From Tyto alba (taxonomy: Eukaryota; Chordata; Aves; Strigiformes; Tytonidae): a stretch of DNA of 64,000 bases. Below are positions 14,201-26,087 of this stretch, one piece after another. Positions within the stretch are counted from its first letter, which is position 1. Each line of letters starts with the position of its first letter. The notes beneath the pieces are model-generated. The model was not told the origin of the DNA, made no database searches, and saw only the letters and a program-made list of their open reading frames with translations. The position numbers and the translations under genes were made by a program. The stretch spans positions 24,219,819-24,283,818 of the forward strand of contig NW_024881316.1 in the NCBI RefSeq assembly GCF_018691265.1, read 5' to 3'.

Positions 14201-17200
14201 TCTGACTGTGTCCTAACTTAAACCTATACAGTTAATCACCCACATTTTTAGATTAGATTATTTCACAAGACGCAGCAAGCAGACAAACTGTTAAACCACC
14301 AGAGGTTTACTTGAGAGCAGCAACTTCTGCTGAAGAGCATCTGGGGCAATAGCTACTTCAGATCTGCAGCAGCCGAGTCAGGAAATGGGGCAATGCCCCG
14401 GGTTGTTTATGGAGGGGGGAAGGAAGGGAGACTGGAAAGTCACTCACTGCTCTGATGGTCATGGCATCTTCATGGGTTTCCACAAGACCTTAAAATGTGT
14501 CTCCTGCTCCCCCTGCAGGTTTTGTGATCCTTAACAGGGGAGCCCCTCGAATTGTGTACAACCCTGAATTAGCAAACCCTAGTGTCTTGTCAATAAGAGT
14601 ACATGTATTCAAAAAAGGAGCAAAATAAGCCTGCATAGGCAATACTAATAGTGATTTGTGAGCATCTGCTTCTCAATATGAATTTTGTTACAGTGTAGGA
14701 TTTTTAGTAGGACTTTCTAGGCTTTTCAAAATCTCAAAACCTGTCTCATGTTTAATGGCATTGATTCCCTCTAGACATCCATGAATTTTCTCTGAAGAAC
14801 TGGATCTGCAACACAGATCTCAGCTGCTCGAGCCTGCTGATGAGAGGTTTTTTGTGCAGGTGATGCACAGCCAGCCAGAGATACAGATTTTTCAACTCAG
14901 TTTCAGAGAAATGGCTTCAGTTCTTTGTTGAGTTTGAGGGAAGGAGCATGGTTAGCGGTTAGCTGCTGCTTTCTTGACCCTCTGGCATTTTAGCTACCAG
15001 ACTGAAAATTTCCTGACAATGAGGTGGAATTTTCCTAAGATCATAACTAAGTCCAGACTCTATGATTTCTTAAAACAGTGTTCCTTCTGTGCCAAATTTG
15101 AGAGTGCAAAGCTACAAGAATATCTCCAAGAGGCTTGTGTTAGAATTATTGAATATTAGCATAACAAAGCGTTTTTCTTCCCCAAAACTTGTTCGCGGAA
15201 GTGGCCAACCCCATTTTTCACTAAAACTTTCCAAAACAATCCAGCCTGAGGCAGAGATGAGGCTTGGAAAATATAAGCTCCAGCAGTTAAAGGCTGACAA
15301 AGTAATAAACAACTCAAAGTAGGGCCTTGTGATGGAAAGTGTTAGGGAACTTTAACTCTAGATGTGATTGCCAGCTTTGCTTATAATAAATGTGTCAGTA
15401 GCAATATGAAAAGATGTGTGCAATAAGTTAAAGGAATGCTGTATTAACCTATTTTATGCAGCATGTCTGCCCACAAATTGCTTGCATCTCAATATGTTTT
15501 GGGAGAAAAGGCTTTTTTTGTTGTTGTTGAATGTATTAATTTTCTAACTAAATGAACTGGGAGATTATATATATTAATGTAACAGTGACACCCTGTGGTC
15601 AGTACTGATTAAGTTAACTCTGAAAAGTAGTGTTTTCTTTTGTGATGCATTAATCTTTAGCAAGAGTGGAGAGAAAAAGAAGCAGGAAGGAAATGCAGTT
15701 AAGGTTCAGGATTTTCCACAGAGAGATGTTGTCCCATTTTATTGTCTTGTGTGTAGAAATTTATGCTTCTAATTGCTCAAATACTAGAATAATATTTATT
15801 TACACACATTTGTTTTATAAAGGGGGATGGCAAGCCTTGATTTTAGACAGCTTGATAATGTAACTCACAGAAGGGTCTCTGTGGGCACAGCAACCTTACA
15901 AAGCATTGCTGGCGTAGTTATTTATTTTTCTATGGTTATCTCTACAGGAGAAGGGGGTTTTCCTGATGGCATACTAAGTAGTGGTGGGCAGCAGACTAAT
16001 GCCAGAGATACACAGTAATATGACAGTACCACACCACACCAAGAGTGCCGGTGAGGCACTGATTACATTGTATTAGTCTTGTGCTGCCTTTTGTGTGGAC
16101 AACCTTTGACCTCCTTTTACTTCTTCCTCCCTTCCTTCTCCCTTCCTCGAACGAATGCTGAACTAACGCACTCATTCTTTGTCATATCTGCATGCACCTA
16201 TCTTTAAGGCACTGTGATACTGAACTTCACAATGCTGTGGCCCCTAACTTTGTGGGACATCAAATCTTTTCCTGTTTAATGCATACCTGGGATCCTTGAC
16301 ATTGTGGTTTCAAAATCTCATAGTTTTAAAAACATCCTAATTTATGAGACCTGGTTTATAGCTTCTGATTTATACCTCATGCATCCCTGGAGGTGCTGAG
16401 GCTGCCTTTGCCATTTTTAAGAGAGGGACAAAGTTAAACTTCTGTCAGATGAAGCCAGGTTTAAAAATCGGTAAGGAAGGAGACTCACTGTCCCAACAAG
16501 AAACTATGGGGAGGTAGTAAAGCAAACTGAGAAACATGAAGCATTTATTATTCACTGGCAATAATGGTTTCCTGTTAAAACTGGCTATTTGACAAAGGTG
16601 ATGAATTTAATTCCTCGCTCTCTCATTGGGGAATTAGAGAGTTAGCATGGGACAGGAGCAAAAAGTCTTCTGCCTTCTCTAGAGAGTAAGCTAAAGCTAG
16701 CCAAAGCGAAAGTTTGGAAGGTGTTCAGGAACCACTGTCAGGAATTTAGTGATTATCAAAACACTGCAAGTGTCAAAAAAGATTGGAGCACTGAAGTTGT
16801 CCTGGAAACCGAGCCATTGTTCACCCACACACACGTCCATATGTAAGCAGCTTGGTGAGTGGTCGTCCAGGACATATCCTACGAAATTGCTGCAGTGAAA
16901 CTTCTGATGAATCTCAGCACAATTTAGTGCCTGTCAGGAAGTGACAACGAGACTGTGGGCTTTTTAAAGATCTCATATTGATAGTGAATGTTTTGCAAGC
17001 TCAGTTTGCTGAAAGGCTTGAAACTCGTTATCTCCCATAAAAGCCTTACAAATATTGGACGTGATAAAGGAAAGAGGCTTTGTTTTACACATTATGTCAA
17101 TTTTTAGCTTTTCTTTTAGAGCCCCGTATGCTTTTAATGGCTGCAAAAGCAAAACAGCTTCATAGCTGCTCAAACTTGCAGAGAAGTTATTTATTAGGTG

Positions 17201-20200
17201 CTATTTCAGACTCTGTGCTTGGACAGGCTGGGCTGTAATATTAACCTCCAAATTAGTTAGTACTGCTGCTGAAGGATGTTTTCCAAGATCTGTTTTTAGC
17301 ACTGTTAGAATGGAGCTTGGAATATGGATTATCTAAGGACTTTTTGAATGGAGCCACATGGGAGATGAACTGCAGTGATTCTGCACATGAATCAGAAAGC
17401 ACATATTTGCCTGTACAGTGTGCGAGAGCAAACAGATGCCGCTGAGCCTGCTGCTGAAATAGCCTGTTGCAGTAGACATCAGGAGCATTGTGAAAAGAAC
17501 TTTAAAGGACAATTATCTTAAAGGCAGAGACACCCGCTCATTGTATATTAAGAGCACTGATTTGAAGGCATGTTAGTTTTGAAGGTCAGACAGAGCTACT
17601 GTATTATATACACCATGTCAAGACCTTGTCTACAACTGTCTGAATGTTAAAATGGCAAATCCATCCCGATGCAGATACAATTATAGAGACATAAACGTAT
17701 TTATACACTAATTCTGGGAAGTAACAGTTTAAGTGTCCTGTACTAGTCTGAAAGCCACCACACAGAGGATGATACCGATGTAAAGCTGTCTGTTTGCCAA
17801 TTTAGCCGCAATAGTTGATGGTTTAAAAGACAGAGCAATTATCACTGTCTGTCATCTGGGGGTCACTGCCCCCACTGCTTAGCCAGCAGAAGGCATTGGT
17901 TTTTTATGCTCTTGCTGCTTAAATTAACTCAAACAAGGGTACCAGAGAATGCTAGGATGTGCTTAGACAAAAATATGTGTTTCATGTTACCTTCATGTTG
18001 CTGTGGTATCCCACATGCCCCCATGTATTCACAAACACTTTCTACAGACAATAATAAGCAACATGTACCCCAGCATTACAAGACTTGCACTGCAAATGTA
18101 GAGTTATGGTGGCATCACAAGTGTTTGTATAAGCATATAAAGAAATTAATATGTATGTGTATCCTTTTAAGGCTGGCAATATATTGTTTCTTGTTTTTTC
18201 TCACAGTGAGAGCCCTATGAAGCACTGGAGCAGGCTACTGACAGTAATATAGGCAACAACCCACAGGAAGAGGTTCTCCCCAGTTTTGAAATGACAAAAC
18301 TTTTCTGGCTGTTTTCAGATGCCACTTTAATTGTCACCAATACAATTTAGTTGATATTTTTCCCTATTTTTGCACAAGGACAAGCGTTTCATGAGAAAAT
18401 TCACTGGGATTAGAAAGTGGCTGCTTATGTGCTACTAAAACTGTTTCTGAGTCTGTTCATCTTCCTGAGGAGTTGAACAGCTGTGATGTACCTCAGCACA
18501 TCATTTTCCTGTAGCTTTTATCCCCATGTAAAAGTTACTAAAAATAGGTACATCAAGAAGAATGCTCTAACAGTTTTGACATAACCTGACGGCTGGTGGG
18601 AAACTCCATGAAGGACCCTTTCTTCTGCCTTTTTATCCCTGAAACAATAATTTCTGATGAAGATCTTAAAATCAGCCTGAAAGAGCAGGCATGGTATTGG
18701 GATGCATGCTTGTATCATACCAGCACTTCTACATGTGAGTCTCCCTTTTCTCTTCCCCAGACCTTCACCGTACCCTAAGTCTTTCCATTAAGAGGCCTTA
18801 GGTGTGTTTCTGCAGGGACACTTGCAAACCTGACAGCTGCCACTGTGAAGCTTGAAGCGATGACTTCCAGAGTAAATGTGTGGATCTTAGCAGCTGGTGC
18901 AAAAAGAGACAGAATTTCCAGTTGAAAGCTATCATAAACACCTGTCCCCTGTGTATTGGACACAGATGTGTGTTGTATAACACATTTTCTGACCAGTGGG
19001 TTACACAAACAAAGTGTGTGACAAGTGACTGAAACGTGAAACATGTACTTTTGTGATTCACTCCATAATTCACAGATTAGTGTACTTTAAAGTACAATAT
19101 CCTTTCTTAGAGTGTCTCATTGTGTGAGCAATATTAAACAGTACTGTCTTGCCTGTCACAGTTACGCACCTCAGCCCCTTTGAGGTCTTTATTAAAGGCT
19201 TTGAGCAGCTACCTAGCTCAAGATGATGTTCCCTGCCTGAGAACAGGACCTAGGACAAAGCTTCATTGGATTACTTTTTATTACTGCTCTCCAGAAATGT
19301 TGGAACTTCAAAGAGCCTGTAAGGCCAGTGATAAAACTATGGAAAGCACTGTTAAAACTAGAAGCAAATACAACAAAACATTAGGGAAGTTTATTTCAGA
19401 ACTAAAAACCCCCACTGATGGGTATATTCGGAAGGGGGGACTTAGAAACTGCAACATGCAGGATATCATCTTTTGCCTGCCTTGCCAGCTAGTTGTATGT
19501 GTGGCTGTGAAGAAGCTCAGGCTCCCAGCTCAGCCTGTGGGGACAGGCAGGTCCTTCAGGAGGGCAATGGAAATCAGCTTGCTGTGCAGTCCGGCCTCTA
19601 AGCTGATCTTACTGACTTGCAAATGTGAGTAATAAGAATGGTTTAACCTCTGAATTTCTCCGGACCTAAAGTCAAAGTTGGAGTACTGAAAACTTAGGTC
19701 AGTGTAGGAACTCCTGCCCAGAATTTGAGGTGGGATTACACACTGATTCAGATTGCTTGGCTTCTCCTTCTAAACTTTTGGTTTGTGTCTGCCTGAATTA
19801 GACCTAGCAGGAGGATAATCTTCAAGTGTGCTTAAGGTGGAGAGAAGCTGGTGTCTTTGAAGAGCTCATGACCTCTCTGCCCAATACCACTGCCTACCTC
19901 TGATTATCTCTAGAGCCTGAATGCTTCCAAAGGCATCTAATCTTCTTCAAGGGGAAGGCTAAAGAGCTTTTGTCTGACAAGGGAGACCCAGTGTTTTAGA
20001 TCACATACCTAACATGTTAAAACAGAGTAAAAATGCTTCCAACTTTCAGCTTTGTTTTCACATGTAATCACAGAAAGAAGAGGGTACAAGAGCTCACTAA
20101 ACAAATCAGTGGAAATCACAGGCTCAGTTTCTTTCTCTCCCCGACCAATCTCCCAGGGAAGGCGTTATCCCATAGGAAATTTAATATTATCTGTTGCGCA

Positions 20201-21319
20201 GAGTTGGTAACTGGTTTACTATTCTTTATCATTAATATGCTGAGAGAGGATCGGAAGGTAGAAGGAGCTTGGATGCAATAGGAAGAAAATAAAAATGAGA
20301 GAACTATGAATCTATGAGAGCTGGCTGTTTTTTCAAGTCTTAATTTAAATGAGAAACCTTAACACCGTGTATCAAGCACTCCCTTAAAAATATTCAAACA
20401 TTTGAACTATATGGACAACTTCCGTGATATCCAAGCTATCCAGTTATTGCAAGAACCTTAAAAACTAGGCTTTTGAATGCTGCCCCAGGACTGTGCTAGG
20501 GTGTGAAATTTGCTATTTTGGGGGTTGCGTTTTCTTCTAGACTGGTGAATATGATAAACAATGGGTCAGACTCACCAGAATAAAGTTCTTTAAGTTTTTA
20601 TTTCCATTTGATTTAAACTCATGAGATCTTTAACAGATCTGCCAAAATTTAATTCTTCTTTACACTATGGTGTTCAGTTTGGGTGAAAATACCTTGTAGT
20701 CTTCCTCTAAAACAAGAACAAAAGAAATATTTACATGGTGTTTTCATGATCTCTAATAAAGAGGAAAGAAAATAAAATGAGAGGAGAGAAAATGCTGGGA
20801 AGGAAGTTCTTTGTGGAAGAATAGCCATTAATATAAAACACATTTTGAAGGGTAGATGTCCCAAAATACTTTCGATGACACATAAATCAGATGCTAATAT
20901 TAAGACTTCCAACTTGCAAAGACTAATACATATGCTTAAAATTACACATTTGAATAAATGCATTGATTGTATTTGGCTGTATGTAAGCCTATGCAAGAAT
21001 AGATAGGGACTACTTAAAGACATGTAGAGAGATAAAGATAGAAAAGACATACAACTCTGGCTCTAAACCAGCAATTATCTGCCAAAATCACATGTAGTGG
21101 ACCATAAGTTCTCTGTTCCACATCCTGTGTTTGAAGAGTCTTACCTTATAAAGATGTCAGGGCTAACGCCATTATAAGGAATTTCCTTCAAGAAACACAT
21201 CCATTTGGGCAGAAATGTGTATTTTATCCATAATAACTAATATGTGTAGCCTGCTATTTATGAATAATTATAAATAATACTCTGTGCTGATGTTGCATTC
21301 TTGTATTGTTATCTTCCAG
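2246..21319. other. Non-coding stretch, probably HMGCLL1 intron
   Basis: No exon was recognised over 19 kb. It contains simple tracts: poly-T near 5500 and 8735, TA near 6326-6345, C9 near 11151 and G9-10 near 11978. A GC-richer patch of unknown origin lies at about 14250-14560. Open frames such as 13494-13907 and 19180-19632 have no recognisable domains and no splice or promoter support. The stretch at 16.4-17.9 kb is less AT-skewed and might contain conserved non-coding elements. I cannot exclude a missed short HMGCLL1 exon. Confidence 0.5.
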
Positions 21320-21445
21320 ATGGGAGTTGCTGTAGTGGATTCATCAGTTGCAGGACTGGGTGGATGTCCCTATGCAAAAGGTGCTACTGGAAATGTAGCC
21401 ACAGAGGATGTGATATACATGCTTAATGGCCTGGGGATCAATACA
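21320..21445 (+). CDS. HMGCLL1: HMGCLL1 penultimate coding exon
   Basis: The 126-bp exon is phase 0 at both ends, with acceptor TTATCTTCCAG and donor ACA|GTAAG. It encodes 42 residues of the lyase core, starting [18 protein letters not shown], the HMG-CoA lyase active-site signature, in which the flexible loop cysteine is intact. The initial ATG is an internal methionine, not a start. Confidence 0.96.
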
Positions 21446-24400
21446 GTAAGAAATTTTTACTTTCTGTTTAAGACTTTAAGGAAAACAAAAATGTTTTTCT
21501 AGAAGACATATGATACATACCTGACAATTACTTGTGCTGTACAATAAAATATTGGGAGCAAATAGTTTTTGCAAACACAGCACTTTAGCGTGGCTTGACA
21601 CATAACATGAAAGATGTCTTCACTAGCAATTTAAAGTAGAACTGTTTTGTGTATTTGACAGGAATTTGAATAACCCCACTGTCATTACCTGGAGCTGCGA
21701 GGATCTCAGTAGCAACTACTTTGAGTCATTGCTCTGCCTCAGTAACCACAAAAAAATCACTACTGTAGACATTGCCTCGGGAGGCTGATCAGCTCTACAG
21801 TGGAATGACTGAGTGGACCTCAGCATTTTTCACAGAGCTTTGGATTTGGTTCATAGTGCTTATTAATTTGTTGCCAATTTTCCTGGCTTCAAAGTAGAAA
21901 AAAATTGTGGTGTTTGGAGTGCAAGCACAGGACATTGGTATTTCTCAGGTATTCACTTAATATATTTCAAAATTGTACAAGATCTGTTACTGGTTAGCAT
22001 TCTTCACAGTTATTTTTATTTCCAGCCCTGTCCTTCAAGGAGAGGGCAAAGCAGTTTATCTACACCAATCCGCACTTTAATGAACCTTACCCGTGAGCAT
22101 TCACACTTCAAGAGCACACATTTAGTATTCCTGGCTTTGTTATCATGTTAATTATTCTGTATACCTGGGAACCAAGTAATGCTGCTTTCTCCAAAGAACG
22201 TGTTCTTCAGTCTTCCTGTTGGTTATCATTGTTCTGGAAACGTGCCATAATGATTTCGTAGTAACTCCAGCATTACAGTGACTTAGATATAGATTTTGGG
22301 AGTTGAGTTCAAAGGACAAAATATAAAGAGCTGCCCAAACTGCAACATGTGTGGTTTGTATTTAAACTACTGCAGAAAGAGATTGAAAAGCCCAGTGTCT
22401 GAAAGGCAAAAATCTGAATTTTTGGGGAGCTTATCACTTGCCTGTTGGTTAGAGTTCAGTGTGGCATACACACCAACAGAGTTCCTTGACATAAAAGGAT
22501 CATGGAACTTGTTTCTGAATTGTACATCCCCTGAGCACTGTTAAAGCATATTCAGTACCTTACAGAGTTCACACTGTTTATCTGCTTTCGTGTGCTTCTT
22601 AGGGAGTTCTGGGTAGATGTCAGATAACTGTTTAGAAAAGGTTTAATCACAAGTGTCCGCTGCACAAGTGGGCTCTGTTTTGAACTGTTCATACGTGCTT
22701 TGGGATAGCTTTTTTCATGAAGAATGTGTTTATTGTTTTGAAACAACACAGTTCTTTGGAATAAGGAGGAGAAATCATGCATTTCACTTTACATTGCTGT
22801 GCACCTTATACTTAGGCTTTTATTATAGTTTTTCCCTGGGCAAATTGTCCACTGACATTTCCAACTGACTCATAGCAAAAGGTATCAATTAAATAAAAAT
22901 ATCCTGATTAAATTTAATGTACCTTGTTCCAGGCTTCTTGATAAAATTTATTAATCTGTTAATGATCTGGTGTCCAAACAGGACTCTAGGTTGTTCTAAA
23001 GGTTGATACCAAATCCAATGGAGATAAAAATCTCACCGTGAAACACTTAGTTCTCCTTTTCTTATTTTAATTTTAGATTATGCAACAATAAAACACAGGC
23101 CTTTGCTTCTTGACCCTTTTCTGGCCAATTAAGAAAAGAGTGATTTACTGGATGAGAGACATGGAGCCTCAAAATTATTACCTTAATATATGAGCTTTGG
23201 TCTTTGCAGTGTTGATTGGTTTTGGTACCATGGGCAATTCTGTAAAATCATTATCGCAAAAATCTATTAATACATCCCTTTTTGCGGAATGACACAAAAT
23301 GAAATTGTAATTACTAATGCTGTCCGTTTGCAAGGAGCGCTTTGTCACGTTCTTCTCAGCTATGCACTAAAGCTTTCATTTTGTTGACTGAAGTTACTTA
23401 CAGTGTCAACCAAAGGATGGATAGTATTTAAGCATACGTTACTGAGTTCAGATTGACTAGATACATCAAAACAGTAATTGATGCTTGTTCTATACTGTTC
23501 TTCAGAACATGTAACCAAGAAGTGACACATGAAATGAATCTCCATCAGGCTAAATGTGAAATAATTTTCTAGCAGAGCCTACCTACAAGGAGATTTATTG
23601 GTTGTACCGTGGTAATGGATAGATAATTATGTCATAGATCATTAATGCTTATGCAACTTTGTAGGGAGACATGTACTTTCTGTAAATACAGTTTCTATAT
23701 GGTTCCTTCGTAATTACAGTAATAGTACTTGTTCTTATGATGCTTTTGAAGTGCTTGACAAACAATAAGCCTTTCTGAGGAGCAACTAAGTACTGTTAAC
23801 CTCACATTACTGACACCGAAACCAAAGTACAGAGAGATAATAGACTTGGTATTTATAAATGCTGAATGAGAACTGTTTAATGGAAGTCAATGGGAGTTAA
23901 AGAACTTTGCCTTCTGTGAGAAGCTTTTCTGACTTAAGACACTTACCTGACTTCATATATACTATCAAAGGTACTTGTCTTTGTGTTTCATGGTTTTATT
24001 CCTTGGTGTCAAGGAATAATTCTGGATGTATGGAGTGGTTACCAAGTACACTTAAGTACACTTCTGAGTACCTATCTGAAGACATTATTTTGACTCAACA
24101 ACCTTACAAACACCTGTCACTACTCTTTTCGCCTCTCCATCTGTGAGTCATGCTGGTGAATTCTGGGGTTTGTGCCCTCATAGTAATCCTCTTTGTTTCT
24201 CAACACTTACATAAGAAGGACAATTTAAAAGGCTTAGAGATGCTTGCATTCCATTTAATGAATGTGAACTGTGAACATATGTTTCTTATCAACACATATC
24301 ACATTATGCAGTTTTACAGTGCTGAAAATGTGAATTTTTTACAGTTTGGGGTTTTTATTTTGCTATCTTCCATAATCTAACTTCCAAGTATGTCTATGGT

Positions 24401-25906
24401 GGTATGTTTCTTATTTAATCCTTGTAAAAAAACACAGATGCTCTAAGAACTTTTTAGATTGCGTTATGTTCAATAGCACTTTACAAACTAAACCTAAGTA
24501 ATGACCAATAAAGGATAAACAGAATAAGCTGAAATCACCCTTGTTATAACTGTATTAAAAAGAAACAGTTAGAAAAGGATGTCTTTGAACAGTATGTTTT
24601 AGATGGTACTAAATACTAGAGCTGATTGGAAACTTTGAAGCTTTTTTTTTTTTTTTTTCAAATTAAAAATGTTTTTAATTACATTTCTGTGAAGTAATTT
24701 CTATTCTCATTAAGGTTTTTAGCCAATTCCAAGAATGTAAAAGGCAAAGTTTACCATAGAACATGAAAATAAGTGCTAGATCCAATTAAAAGATTAAGCA
24801 CCTAAATCTAAGTCAGAACTTCAGTGCATAAATCTGTAAGTGTTGCAAAAGTGTATTTCTAGTGCAATGCATCTTGTACTCTTTAATGTGGAGTGACACA
24901 CTTCCCTCAGTTTTATGCTGGGACTGCTCAGTATATTGGTAGTTCGAAGTTCCCTTTCGCATCTCTTCTACAGAAACTTTACTGGCTTCTAAATACCAAT
25001 CTTTGGAGGAAGTACTTACATCATTTATACAATCTAACTCTAAAATTTTTACTGTACGTGAGTAATCCAGGAGACTAATAAAGATGTACATTTTTTCCTC
25101 TTTAATCAGTGATCTGATTCCATTTTAGCAATCAAGCAGTACTGATATGTATCTTATGTTAGTTAAAACCCAGTTGGTTGCTCAGGGAATGTTTTTTTTA
25201 GCATGGACAGAGCAAGCAGCTGCAATGTTTTGCTCAGTTGTGCTAGCAATGTAAATTGTAATTTTGCATTGAAAGGAACTTCTTCAAAAAAGAGATTATA
25301 TTTATTCAAGAGAATACAGGGTCCTGTTTCTCACTGAATTCAGTTGCCAATACAAGTGTGTTTCCTGCATTTTCCTGAGCTACAAATGGGATACTTATAA
25401 GCATGAAGTTTCTTAGCGTTGGGTAATAAATAAGTACAGCACATATGTAGACACCATATTTTTCTTCTGACTTCTTCTAGTTGTTACTTCAGTTCTTCAT
25501 TCTGGATTCTTTCGAGTTTGAAACATATTACTCAAGTATTTGGTCCACTGCTGTTATGATATCACTCTCAAAGTGGTAGAATCTTCCAAAAAAATGGAAG
25601 CTGTGACTATTGTATAAGTCATCGTAGCTCTACTCATCTACATTAGTGACCTATGACATGAATCAGGCCCTTTGTTTGCAATAATTAGACCTTGGAGAAA
25701 AAAAAAAAAAAAAAAAAGGGAGTTTAAGAATGGGAATTTAAGCATTTTCAACATGCGTTTATTATTCTTAATATTTTTCACCTCTTTTTTAGGGAGTAAA
25801 TCTTTCTACAGTGATGGAAGCTGGAAATTTCATCTGCACAGCTTTGAACAAGAAAACAAACTCAAAGGTTGCACAAGCTTCCTTCAATACTGGAACTATC
25901 AATTAA
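21320..25906 (+). CDS. HMGCLL1: HMGCLL1, 3-hydroxymethyl-3-methylglutaryl-CoA lyase-like 1 (last two coding exons; 5' part outside or unrecognised)
   Basis: HMG-CoA lyases cleave HMG-CoA to acetyl-CoA and acetoacetate; HMGCLL1 is the extramitochondrial paralogue (family knowledge). The two exons seen, 21320-21445 and 25793-25906, join in phase 0 and encode the last 79 residues. They include the signature [18 protein letters not shown] with the conserved loop cysteine, the segment [13 protein letters not shown], and the C-terminal VMEAGNFIC and [10 protein letters not shown]. The protein ends in a short extension (TGTIN) instead of the peroxisomal CKL tripeptide of HMGCL. That ending and the convergent GFRAL neighbour favour HMGCLL1 over HMGCL. 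The preceding exon (with the VHCHDTYGQ region in relatives) was not found upstream and may lie before the window. Confidence 0.93.
21446..25792 (+). other. HMGCLL1 last intron
   Basis: A 4.3-kb GT-AG intron, AT-rich. It contains an 18-base T tract near 24641, a 19-base A tract near 25700 and a small tandem of a 10-base unit (AAGTACACTT twice) near 24044. No other exon or element was recognised. Confidence 0.8.
25793..25906 (+). CDS. HMGCLL1: HMGCLL1 last coding exon
   Basis: The acceptor has a strong pyrimidine tract (CACCTCTTTTTTAG). The exon encodes 37 residues from [11 protein letters not shown] to NTGTIN and ends at TAA 25904-25906. The reading frame and sequence follow the family C-terminus. 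An overlapping frame beginning upstream at 25672 is a shadow. Confidence 0.95.
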   Translation, partial: GVNLSTVMEAGNFICTALNKKTNSKVAQASFNTGTIN

Positions 25907-26081
25907 ATGGATTTTTTTGGCAGCTTAATCACATTTGTCATCTACCTTGACCAAGAACATATCAAGAAAACAAATATAAAAAGACCATTTCAGCAAAGAA
26001 CCAAAATAGAACCCATACATAACTTCTTATTATGAGAAGAGTTATTGTACTGTACTGTCAAGAATTGTCTGATTTGTGAGA

Positions 26082-26087
26082 AATAAA
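26082..26087 (+). terminator. HMGCLL1 polyadenylation signal
   Basis: AATAAA 176 bases after the HMGCLL1 stop codon, giving a 3' UTR of roughly 200 bases. It is the first canonical hexamer after the stop. Confidence 0.6.

Noticed and set aside
14240..14640. GC-richer stretch suspected as an LTR
   Set aside because: No terminal TG...CA pair, target duplication, primer-binding site or partner LTR could be identified by eye.
19180..19632. 150-codon open frame on the + strand
   Set aside because: No recognisable domain, composition like chance translation, no splice or promoter context; it ends in low-conservation-looking sequence.
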